Positions 1 to 6,613 of a stretch of 10,793 nucleotides of DNA are shown here, piece by piece. The DNA is from CAYOXD01 sp964407825. GTDB taxonomy: Bacteria > Desulfobacterota > Desulfobacteria > Desulfobacterales > JAFDDL01. A program made the translations under genes and the position numbers. The notes beneath the pieces are model-generated. The model saw only the letters and a list, made by a program, of their open reading frames with translations. It was not told the origin of the DNA and made no database searches. Position 1 is the first letter of the stretch. Each line of letters opens with the position of its first letter. The stretch spans positions 1 to 10,793 of the forward strand of contig CAYOXD010000106.1 of assembly GCA_964407825.1 (NCBI GenBank). The letters run 5' to 3'.

Positions 1-4
1 CATC

Positions 5-20
5 CCAGGGGCTACCCTGG
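5..20 (+). promoter_or_regulatory. Perfect inverted repeat upstream of the permease
   Basis: CCAGGG (5-10) and CCCTGG (15-20) flank a four-base loop, 36 bases before ATG57. It could be an operator, a leader hairpin, or the end of an upstream gene's terminator. No T-run follows. The window starts too close to decide. Confidence 0.25.
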
Positions 21-56
21 AAATCCCTCCCGGAGGAACTGGGGGAGAAAGGGTTT

Positions 57-1226
57 ATGATGTTGTTTTTTTATAAAATTCTAACCGAGTGCTGGCGCCT
101 GCTGCTGGATTCCGGTCTTTTCATCCTGATGGGGCTGTTCATGGCGGGGCTGATCCGCACCTTTCTCGATCCTGCAGCCGTTTCACGCCACCTGGGCGTC
201 GGACGATTCACCTCGGTCATCAAGGCCGCGCTGCTGGGCATTCCGATCCCCCTCTGAAGTTGCGGCGTTCTGCCCGCAGCCGTGTCGCTGCGCAAACAGG
301 GGGCGAACAGGGGAGCCATGACCTCCTTTCTGATCTCGACCCCGGAGTCCGGCATCGACTCCATCGCTATCAGCTATGCCCTTCTGGATCCCGTCCTCAC
401 CATCGTACGCCCCCTGGCTGCCTTTTTCACCGCCGCCGCCGCAGGCCTGGCTGAAAATTTCACCTCGAGAACGGCCTCCGCGCCACTGCGCCAGGCGCCC
501 GACCTGTCCTGCCCGGTGGACGGATGCTGTGACGGCCGGAACTGCCCGCCCGATGAGCATCGGCGTCATCATGGCGTGCCCGAAAAGCTATCGGCCGGGA
601 TCCGATACGCCTTTACCGAGTTCTGGGAGGATCTGGCCGGCACCTTCTTTCTGGGGATGGTTTTGGCGGCTGTCATCACCACCCTCGTTCCCGAAAGCTT
701 TTTCACCGCCTTCCTGGGCCCCGGCCTTCCCGCCCTGTTGATCATGCTGGCGGCCGGTATCCCGCTCTATGTCTGTGCCACGGCCTCCACCCCCATTGCC
801 GCCGCCCTGATCTTGAAGGGCGTCAGCCCGGGGGCGGCCCTGGTGTTCCTCCTGGTGGGGCCAGCCACGAATATGGCCTCGCTCACCGTCCTGCTGAGGA
901 CCCTGGGGAAACGATCCACGGCTATCTACCTCGGGATGATATCCCTATGCGCGGTTCTCTCCGGTCTGGCGGTGGACCGGCTCTACGCCTGGCTCGGCAT
1001 CACCGCCCGGGCCTCCGTCGCCCATACGACCGAGGCGCTGCCCCACTGGGCAATGGTGGCGGGGGCCGTTGCACTGCTTCTTCTGTCCATCGCCCCCCTG
1101 TGGAAACGCCTCAAGGGAGCGTTTTCAAAACCGTCGACCCGGCAGGCGGACCCCATCGCGCAGCCCCGGGACGAGGCGGGCACAGATCTCACCTGCCTGC
1201 CCGGTTCCAACTGCGGACCCTCCTGA
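57..1226 (+). CDS. Selenocysteine-containing SO_0444-type Cu/Zn efflux permease (in-frame TGA read as Sec67)
   Basis: Predicted inner-membrane permease of 389 residues, related to the SO_0444/DUF318-ArsP permeases that export metals such as Cu and Zn. Two homologous halves are visible: GIPIPL-U-SCGVLPAA (about residues 61-75) and GIPLYVCATASTP (about 235-247, C240), each followed by hydrophobic segments; I estimate about eight membrane spans. The frame is open on both sides of TGA 255-257 with no shift, and the TGA sits exactly where relatives carry the first Cys of PLCSCG, so I read it as selenocysteine 67 followed by S68-C69. A hydrophilic linker carries C152, C157, C158, C163, H168, H171 and H172; the tail carries C380 and C386, all plausible metal ligands. 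Start ATG57 has GGAG at 44-47; ATG60 is an alternative. The frame is open upstream of 57, but the protein begins as relatives do. The alternative is a nonsense mutation or base error. The family call is firm; Sec insertion is inferred. Confidence 0.85.
275..292 (+). promoter_or_regulatory. Candidate bacterial SECIS element for Sec67
   Basis: A perfect 6-bp stem, CGCAGC (275-280) with GCTGCG (287-292), closes a six-base loop CGTGTC (281-286). The loop's second base is G followed by T, and this G lies 25 bases after the TGA. Bacterial SECIS elements sit in the coding region just after UGA and carry a G among the first two apical-loop bases, about 16-37 bases downstream, so this hairpin fits. 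It would recruit SelB-GTP-Sec-tRNA. No folding program was run, and GC-rich DNA gives hairpins by chance. Confidence 0.6.
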
Positions 1227-1282
1227 GGCAGCCCCCACGGAGCCGGTCCGGCTTCAGACTGACAAGCACCGGAGGGCTGCCT
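1226..1282. terminator. Long-armed inverted repeat after the permease stop codon
   Basis: AGGCAGCCC (1226-1234) pairs perfectly with GGGCTGCCT (1274-1282). The left arm begins on the last base of the TGA stop. The 39-base spacer holds a smaller palindrome, AGCCGG-T-CCGGCT. No T-run follows on either strand, so this is at best a factor-dependent or atypical terminator between convergent genes. Confidence 0.35.
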
Positions 1283-1324
1283 TGCACCAGAACCGCCCTC
1301 TCCCCGTAAAGCCATGTCGTAGCC

Positions 1325-1345
1325 TCCGGGAAGGCGCGCCCCGGA
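1325..1345 (-). terminator. Weak hairpin after the cyclic-nucleotide-fold gene
   Basis: TCCGGG (1325-1330) and CCCGGA (1340-1345) form a 6-bp stem with a nine-base loop, ten bases past the stop of the minus-strand gene ending at 1356. There is no T-run, so intrinsic termination is doubtful. Confidence 0.2.
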
Positions 1346-1355
1346 ATTCACCGTT

Positions 1356-1844
1356 TTATTCCTCGGTGGGTGTCTCCTGCACCTGGCCGGTTCCCTCCAC
1401 GCGCCAGGCGCTCTGGCGCATGGTGGCGTTCATCATTTCGTAGCCCTGAACCAGGCGCTTGCCCAGCAGGGCCGCCAGGCGCTTCATAAACCTCATGCCA
1501 TCTTCGGGGTATCGTCTGCAGGCCCGGTCAAAAGCGTTTCGCTCGATTTTGAAGACCGAGGTGGCCGCCAGGCATTCGGCCATTGCCGAATACCGCTCCC
1601 GCCCCACCAGGGAGGACCACCCAAAGCACTCCCCCGGGTGGTTCAGCATGAATACCGACATGCCGCTGTCTCCAACCTTGAGCTGGATTTTGCCCTTGAT
1701 CAGGAAGTAAAAATGGGTGGCCGCCTGCCCCTCGAAAAACAGGATATACCCCTTTGCCATGGATTCCTTTTCAGCCTTCTCCATGACCTCCTTGACAAAA
1801 TCGTGGTCCAAATCCCAAAACAATTCAGATTGTTTAATAAACAT
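1356..1844 (-). CDS. Crp-type cyclic-nucleotide-binding-fold protein without DNA-binding domain
   Basis: A 162-residue cytoplasmic protein that is essentially one cNMP-binding beta-barrel plus the following long helix. Family marks are G-x-I-L-F-F-E-G-Q (about residues 32-40), LIKGKIQL, and HPGECFGWSSL ... YSA (about 69-87), then a C-helix region rich in R, K and M. It stops where Crp/Fnr proteins would begin their helix-turn-helix, so direct DNA binding is unlikely. At the phosphate-binding cassette the Crp Glu (GEL) is W and the Crp Arg before SA is Y, so cAMP is probably not the ligand, if any is bound. The start is supported by GGGGGAGGAG with AGGAG six bases before ATG. It lies 102 bases downstream of a same-strand gene for a 97-residue protein and may be cotranscribed. 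It could sense a small molecule or act as a partner subunit; this is not resolvable here. Confidence 0.8.
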   Translation of the reverse strand: MFIKQSELFWDLDHDFVKEVMEKAEKESMAKGYILFFEGQAATHFYFLIKGKIQLKVGDSGMSVFMLNHPGECFGWSSLVGRERYSAMAECLAATSVFKIERNAFDRACRRYPEDGMRFMKRLAALLGKRLVQGYEMMNATMRQSAWRVEGTGQVQETPTEE

Positions 1845-1946
1845 GGCGCTCTCCTCCCCCTTGGCGCGATGCCCTTCCGATCATTGCCATTTCGCGCTCC
1901 CGGCATACCCGCTGGATACGCATACCGGTGCAGCCCCACTGCGAGG

Positions 1947-2240
1947 TCAGCCTTCATGGGAAACCGGCGTTCCCAAGTCGCTGAGTGAAAAATTATAAAG
2001 CACGTGATGGCCGTCGTAATCCAACACCCGGAGATCATCGGTCTGCCTCAGATCCCCCAGGATCACATTGTAATGCTGCCCGTATTTTTCCTTGACTTTT
2101 TCCGGCTGGACCTCATAGGCGATATACTTCTTGATCCCTTTACTGGCCAGTTTGGCGCTCAGATTCTGATCCGACAGCGACTCGTAATTGGTCAGAATCA
2201 AAATGGGCCCCGTGCCGGTAAAATAGATACCCGCCTTCAT
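1947..2240 (-). CDS. Small soluble protein of unknown function (97 residues)
   Basis: I cannot assign a function. The protein starts MKAGIYFTGTGPILILTNYE, has alternating hydrophobic strands and charged helices (SAKLASKGIKKYIAYEV; EKVKEKYGQHYNVI) and ends LGTPVSHEG. There is no signal peptide, membrane segment, Cys pair or known catalytic motif, so it is probably a cytosolic alpha/beta protein. I have an impression of similar short proteins in sulfate-reducing deltaproteobacteria, but cannot check this. The open frame extends upstream to 2405, but the start at 2240 is strongly preferred: AAGGAGGTG lies at 2253-2245 with its GGAGG core six bases before ATG, and upstream residues look non-coding. 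It is followed by the cyclic-nucleotide-fold gene on the same strand. Confidence 0.75.
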   Translation of the reverse strand: MKAGIYFTGTGPILILTNYESLSDQNLSAKLASKGIKKYIAYEVQPEKVKEKYGQHYNVILGDLRQTDDLRVLDYDGHHVLYNFSLSDLGTPVSHEG

Positions 2241-2729
2241 ACCGCACCTCCTTGGTTCTGGTTTATTGCGGACACAGCCAACGCCCCCCTGTTTGCCCAC
2301 TGAAGAGCGAAAACCGGTGGTTACGGGACGGTCCAGAGGTGCTCGAGGATAGGGATCAGCGCGTAACGGGCACTGAGATGCAGGATGGGGCGCTGATGCG
2401 CACAATGAGAGGGGATATCCAACGCCACTGGGATGTCAATAGCGTTTCGGGTCGCTCGCACGACTCCGCGGCTTCCGGCGGTTCGGATGAAAGACAGGCA
2501 GCTCGGCCACTCCCGAATATGGATCAGGGGAGCATTCACCCAAAAAGAACAAGTTTTGACTTTTTGTAAAAACAGTATAACTCGCCTCAGGTTCGCTGTC
2601 AAGATGGTCTCGGTCGGGGCATCGATTGCATCGGGGCTGTGCCGACAGGGAAAGCGCTTCACCGAGAATTGCCGGGACAGGTGCCGGTTTCGTTGACTTT
2701 GCCCCCTGCCGTTGTTAAGGTGGCCAGTT
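2241..2729. other. 489-base divergent intergenic region without a convincing gene
   Basis: This lies between divergently read genes. Short open frames occur on both strands, but none has a good ribosome site, recognisable motif or protein-like composition. The first 15 bases hold the ribosome site of the minus-strand 97-residue gene; the last 15 hold AAGGTGG (2717-2723), the site for the RNB gene. The only striking part is the AT-rich island near 2541-2585. Promoters for both directions should lie here, but I find no clear consensus pair. Confidence 0.5.
2541..2585 (+). promoter_or_regulatory. AT-rich island with inverted repeat and possible promoter
   Basis: CAAAAAG (2541-2547) and CTTTTTG (2560-2566) form a 7-bp inverted repeat. 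TTGACT (2556-2561) and TATAAC (2576-2581) resemble sigma-70 boxes, but only 14 bases separate them, shorter than usual. It is sharply AT-rich against its GC-rich surroundings and lies about 150 bases before the RNB gene. It may be a promoter or operator for that gene. Confidence 0.3.
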
Positions 2730-4739
2730 ATGGAATCGGGGAATATCGTCGAATTTATCGACCACCAAAAAATATGTTGCGCGGTGGTGCTGGAAATCAA
2801 AAACCAGCGGCTCCGGCTGCTGACGGAGGCGGACCGGGAGGTGACCCTCTCGGCCAATCGCCTGTCCCACGCCTGCGATACCCGGCTGGATACAGGGATG
2901 GGAAGGACAAAGCTGGTCCAGGCACTGAAGGATATGGCCCATCGCCGAAACGCCCTGATTGACCAGGTGAATATCCGGGAACTCTGGGAGGTGCTCAATA
3001 CCGAGCAGGAATGGATCAACCTGCCCACCATGACCTCGTTCTGCTTCTCCGACCCGCCCACGAACGACCAGGAATCGGCCGTGATGCGGGCCTTTTTCCA
3101 AAACCGCACCTACTTCAAATTCAATCAGGACAGCTTCTTCCCCTACTCCGAGGATCAGGTCCGCCAAATCCAGGAAAAGGCCAAGGCGGAAAAGCGCAGG
3201 GATATGCTTATCCGGATGGGGGGAGACTGGCTAAAGGGTGCCCTCGGCGACAAGCGGACAGGCCCTCCCGGCCCGATCCCCGAGGATTCGATTCCCTGTG
3301 TCGATATTCTCAAGGATTACTATCTCTTTGGAAAGGAGAGCGGCACCCATCTTCTGGCAAAGGCCATGCTGGCCAGGGCCGGCATCAAGAGCGAGGAGAT
3401 GATCTTCAACGCCCTGGTCAAGGTGGGGATCTGGCAGAAGAATGAAAACATCGATCTATTGCGGTACCGGGTCCCGGATGTCTTTCCAGAGCCGGTGAAG
3501 GAAAACGCCCTGCGGCTTGTCCAGCGCTTTGGGGACCGGGGAATCGACGCCTTTATGGAAGAAAGGCGCCTGGATCTGACGCATCTGCCGCTTTTGACCA
3601 TCGATGGCCAGGCCACGCTGGATTTCGACGATGCCTTGAGCATCGAGGATCGAGGGGATCATTACCAGGTCGGCGTGCATATCGCCGATGTGGCCCATTT
3701 CGTGGAAAAAGACGGTCCGGTGGACCGCGAGGCGCTGATGCGGGGCAGTTCCATTTACATGCCGGACAAAAAGATCTCCATGGTGCCGCCCGAGCTGGCC
3801 GAGGATCTTTGCAGCCTCATCGCCGGAAAACTGCGACCTGCCATCAGCGTGCTCATGGACATGGAACCTTCCGGGAAGGTACGCGATTACACCATCGTCC
3901 CCAGCGTCATCACCGTCAAACGCAAACTCACCTACTTCGATGCCAACACCATGATCGAGGAAGATGACCACATCGCGCTCCTGTACCGGTTGGCCCGGCA
4001 GATACGCCAGTTCCGGCTGGCCCAGGGGGCCGTCCAGATTTCCCTTCCGGAGGTCACCATCTGGCTGGATGAGGCCGGGCAGCCAAACGTCAGCAAGGTC
4101 AACCGCGAAAGTCCGGGCCGCATGCTGGTGGCGGAGCTGATGATCCTGGCCAACTGGCTCATGGCAAAGCACCTGGGCACCCACGGTATGCCAGCGGTAT
4201 TCAGGTCCCAACCCGAGCCCAGGGAGCGGCTCTTCAAACAGGAGGAGGGATCCCTTTTCCAGAACTGGATGCAGCGGAAATGCTTGAGCCGCTTCGTTCT
4301 GGACTGCACCTCGGCCCATCACTCGGGCCTCGGACTGGACGCCTACGTCACCGCCACCAGCCCCATCCGAAAATACTTCGACCTCATCACGCAGCGCCAG
4401 ATCCGTGCCACCCTCGGCTTGGAAACCCCCTACTCCGGGGAGCAGATCGGGGAGCTTCTTCAGAGGCTGTCGGCCCCCATGGCCTATGTGGGCAGACTTC
4501 AATTCCGGCGAAACCAGTTCTGGCTTCTCAAGTATCTGGAAAATCTGATCGGACAGAAGGAGGAGGCCATCGTGCTGGGCCGCCGGAAGAACGGGTATCA
4601 GATCCTGCTCACCGGATACATGCTGGAGTGTTTCATGCCCCAGTCGGTCGGAATCAACCTGAAGCCCGAGGATGTCATCCGCATCACCATTCAAAATGTA
4701 AACGCTAGAAACGACGTCATCAGCGTCTTTTTGGGATAG
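2730..4739 (+). CDS. RNB-domain 3'-5' exoribonuclease (RNase II/R family)
   Basis: A 669-residue cytoplasmic exoribonuclease that should degrade single-stranded RNA from the 3' end. The RNB catalytic core starts near residue 289: TIDGQATLDFDDALSIE holds D292, D298, D300 and D301, matching the four metal-binding aspartates of RNase II. Further family marks are YQVGVHIADVAHFV, the block MPDKKISMVPPELAEDLCSL, and near the end TSPIRKYFDLITQRQ with the conserved Arg. The first 280 residues are unlike the cold-shock domains of E. coli RNase II; they include a short SH3-like beta region (about 1-50) and helical stretches. After the core there is only a short beta region, not a full obvious S1 domain. 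Start ATG2730 follows AAGGTGG by six bases; an upstream TTG at 2712 is less likely. It begins a tight plus-strand gene run. The gene could be called rnr- or rnb-like, but a firm symbol is not justified. Confidence 0.92.
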   Translation: MESGNIVEFIDHQKICCAVVLEIKNQRLRLLTEADREVTLSANRLSHACDTRLDTGMGRTKLVQALKDMAHRRNALIDQVNIRELWEVLNTEQEWINLPTMTSFCFSDPPTNDQESAVMRAFFQNRTYFKFNQDSFFPYSEDQVRQIQEKAKAEKRRDMLIRMGGDWLKGALGDKRTGPPGPIPEDSIPCVDILKDYYLFGKESGTHLLAKAMLARAGIKSEEMIFNALVKVGIWQKNENIDLLRYRVPDVFPEPVKENALRLVQRFGDRGIDAFMEERRLDLTHLPLLTIDGQATLDFDDALSIEDRGDHYQVGVHIADVAHFVEKDGPVDREALMRGSSIYMPDKKISMVPPELAEDLCSLIAGKLRPAISVLMDMEPSGKVRDYTIVPSVITVKRKLTYFDANTMIEEDDHIALLYRLARQIRQFRLAQGAVQISLPEVTIWLDEAGQPNVSKVNRESPGRMLVAELMILANWLMAKHLGTHGMPAVFRSQPEPRERLFKQEEGSLFQNWMQRKCLSRFVLDCTSAHHSGLGLDAYVTATSPIRKYFDLITQRQIRATLGLETPYSGEQIGELLQRLSAPMAYVGRLQFRRNQFWLLKYLENLIGQKEEAIVLGRRKNGYQILLTGYMLECFMPQSVGINLKPEDVIRITIQNVNARNDVISVFLG

Positions 4740-4757
4740 AGATAAGGGAAAAGCCAC

Positions 4758-5288
4758 ATGAAATCATCTCCAGACCCATCTGATCCTATTGATATATCAG
4801 CTGAAAATCTGCTCAACTTCGCCATAGACCGCCAGGATCTGAAAATCATCCTTGACAGCCTGCCCCAAAACGCTACCATAGACCGGGGGAAGGTCGAGTA
4901 TGAAATCCAGATCCTGAAAATCCTGACCGTTGGCTGGGCCCTGTCCTTCTTCCTGGAGTCCGCGGCCGCAAAGACGATGATAGCGGAATCCTACTGGACG
5001 AAGGTTCAGGCATTTTCCCAAAGCCTTTCCCTGGCCTCGTCCGCCTCCCTGAACCGTAACTTCGATTATTTTTCCATATTAAAGGAACGCCTGGACGTCT
5101 ATGTGCACGCGCTGGACCGCCATACCGAAAAGGAAGACCCGACGGTGGTGATCGGCCCCATATTCGCCCGGATGTGCGAGGACGGGGACAACCCCTTGAT
5201 CGTCCTCGCCGGCAGCAAGATGTTCAAGCATACCCTCAGCAGCGTAAAGGAATACCTCGAGGCAGAGGAAAGTACTCCGGCTGTTTAA
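4758..5288 (+). CDS. Unknown mostly helical protein (176 residues)
   Basis: I do not recognise the family. The protein is soluble-looking, with no signal peptide or clear membrane span, although about residues 53-72 (ILKILTVGWALSFFLESAAA) are quite hydrophobic. The rest appears alpha-helical with mixed charge; an acidic tail ends EAEESTPAV. There are two Cys-poor halves with no catalytic motif. It starts 18 bases after the RNB gene and ends 47 bases before the receiver-HisKA gene, so cotranscription with both is likely. A weak AAGGGAAAA site precedes the ATG. Its place next to a signalling protein makes a regulatory partner role possible, but that is only inference from position. Confidence 0.75.
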   Translation: MKSSPDPSDPIDISAENLLNFAIDRQDLKIILDSLPQNATIDRGKVEYEIQILKILTVGWALSFFLESAAAKTMIAESYWTKVQAFSQSLSLASSASLNRNFDYFSILKERLDVYVHALDRHTEKEDPTVVIGPIFARMCEDGDNPLIVLAGSKMFKHTLSSVKEYLEAEESTPAV

Positions 5289-5335
5289 CCCCTTTCATAA
5301 ATAGGCAAACATCAGGTTCTCAGGGCTGAACCCAT

Positions 5336-6025
5336 ATGGACTCGGAAAAAGACACCATCCTCATCGTGGATGACAATGCCATCAACCTGGAAGTCATCCA
5401 GGCGGTGCTGGAAAGGGCGGGATACCAGACCACGCTCATTGACGACAGCCAAATGTGCCTCGATATGCTCAAGTCCTTCATCCCCGACCTGATCCTCCTC
5501 GACATCAACATGCCTGGATTAAACGGCCTGGAGGTTTGCAAGCGCCTCCAGATGGACCCAAAGACCAGCGAAATCCCAATTATTTTTGTGACCGGGATGA
5601 CGGACAACAAGACCATCAAGGACGCCTTCGAGGCCGGTTGCACGGACTACGTCGAGAAACCCATCAACCGGGATGAGCTGCTGGCCAGGATCAAATCGGT
5701 TCTGGCGCGGCAGAAATTAAAGGCCAGCCTGCTGGAACGGGAAAAGCTGGCCGGTGTCCTGGAGATGGCCGGTGCGGTCTGCCATGAGCTCAATCAGCCG
5801 CTCCAGTCGATTCAATTCTACATCGATGCCATTTCACCGGAAGGCATTGAAGATAGCCGTATCCGCGCGACCCTCGAGCAGATCAAAAAGCAGGCGGTCC
5901 GGATGGGAAAGATAACCCGGAAAATCATGCAGATCACAAAATACGAAAGCATCGATTACCTGGAGGGTGTGCGCATCATCGATATCGAAAAGGCGTCCAA
6001 TCCAAACAAAACGATGGAGGAATAG
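5336..6025 (+). CDS. Response-regulator receiver fused to a HisKA domain, no ATPase domain
   Basis: A 229-residue cytoplasmic signalling protein. Residues 5-125 form a receiver domain with acidic pocket D12-D13, phospho-acceptor D56 (LILLDINMPG), T86 and K108 (VEKPI), all intact. After a linker, residues about 138-212 form a HisKA dimerisation/phosphotransfer helix pair with H-box AVCHELNQPLQ, H150 being the expected phospho-His. The protein stops soon after, at NKTMEE, without N, G1 or G2 boxes of a HATPase_c domain, so it cannot autophosphorylate alone. It may act as a phosphorelay or phosphatase module served by a separate kinase. The frame is intact to a clean TAG, and the next gene starts one base later, so this is not an obvious truncation by frameshift. 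A small hairpin, GGTTC (5315-5319)/GAACC (5328-5332), sits just before ATG and could affect translation; the ribosome site is weak. Confidence 0.9.
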   Translation: MDSEKDTILIVDDNAINLEVIQAVLERAGYQTTLIDDSQMCLDMLKSFIPDLILLDINMPGLNGLEVCKRLQMDPKTSEIPIIFVTGMTDNKTIKDAFEAGCTDYVEKPINRDELLARIKSVLARQKLKASLLEREKLAGVLEMAGAVCHELNQPLQSIQFYIDAISPEGIEDSRIRATLEQIKKQAVRMGKITRKIMQITKYESIDYLEGVRIIDIEKASNPNKTMEE

Positions 6026-6026
6026 G

Positions 6027-6584
6027 ATGAAATCGGTAAGATTCCAGCTGGTGCTGCTTCTGTCTGTTCTTCTGCCCGGGCTCGCTTGGGCCGGCTCCTT
6101 CACCCTGACCAGCCCCCAGATCGCACCCGGGGCCCGAATCGGAAAAGCCTATGTCTTCAAAGGCTTCGGGTGCTCTGGAAAGAACATCTCCCCGGCACTG
6201 CAATGGTCCAACGCCCCGTCCGGCACCAAGAGCTTCGCGGTCACGGTGTACGACCCGGACGCCCCCACAGGCAGCGGCTGGTGGCACTGGGTGATCTTCA
6301 ACATCCCCGCCGGCGTGACACATCTCCAAGAAAACGCCGGTGATCCCACGGCCGCTCTGGCCCCGCCTGGAAGCATCCAGAGCATGACCGATTACGGTAC
6401 CACCGGCTATGGCGGTCCCTGCCCGCCGGTCGGGGACAAGGCCCACCGCTACGAGTTCACCGTGTTTGCACTGGACGTGGCGAAACTGCCCCTCAACGCC
6501 TCGGCCCCCGGTGCCATGGCGGGCTTCTACATCCATCATCACACCATCGGCAAGGCGGGTTTTACGGCCTATTACGCAAGATAA
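6027..6584 (+). CDS. Secreted PEBP / YbhB-YbcL family protein
   Basis: A 185-residue phosphatidylethanolamine-binding-protein (Raf-kinase-inhibitor-like) family member. An N-terminal signal peptide (charged MKSVRF, hydrophobic core 7-19, A20-W21-A22 before G23) indicates export to the periplasm. Family marks are ISPALQW (54-60), YDPDAPTGSGWWHWVIFNI (75-93) with the ligand-pocket D76 and H87, and GYGGPCPP...HRYEFTVFALD (127-149). C49 and C132 could form a disulfide after export. It is full-length for bacterial members, whose function is largely unknown; small anionic ligands are suspected. Start ATG6027 has GGAGG (6016-6020) six bases ahead and lies one base past the previous stop, implying translational coupling to the receiver-HisKA gene. 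The frame reads further upstream, but that would destroy the signal peptide. Confidence 0.92.
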   Translation: MKSVRFQLVLLLSVLLPGLAWAGSFTLTSPQIAPGARIGKAYVFKGFGCSGKNISPALQWSNAPSGTKSFAVTVYDPDAPTGSGWWHWVIFNIPAGVTHLQENAGDPTAALAPPGSIQSMTDYGTTGYGGPCPPVGDKAHRYEFTVFALDVAKLPLNASAPGAMAGFYIHHHTIGKAGFTAYYAR

Positions 6585-6613
6585 CGGCGGGCCCTTGACG
6601 CGGGAGCTGCAAT

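Noticed and set aside
255..257. TGA read as a true stop, making a 66-residue protein and a separate 314-residue protein starting at GTG282, or a pseudogene
   Set aside because: The frame is unbroken apart from this codon, the missing residue is the family's conserved Cys, no ribosome site precedes GTG282, and a SECIS-like hairpin is present. Sec is the simpler reading, though a base error cannot be excluded.
2694..2722. TTGACT with TAAGGT 17 bases downstream as an RNB promoter
   Set aside because: The -10 match is poor and overlaps the ribosome site, leaving almost no leader before ATG2730.
2321..3109. 262-residue minus-strand open frame spanning the intergenic gap and the RNB N-terminus
   Set aside because: No family features, overlaps the start of a well-supported gene, and has Ser/Arg-rich shadow composition.
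3456..4757. 433-residue open frame on the minus strand across the RNB gene
   Set aside because: It lies opposite a gene with clear catalytic motifs; its composition is typical of antisense shadow frames in GC-rich DNA and no motif was recognised.
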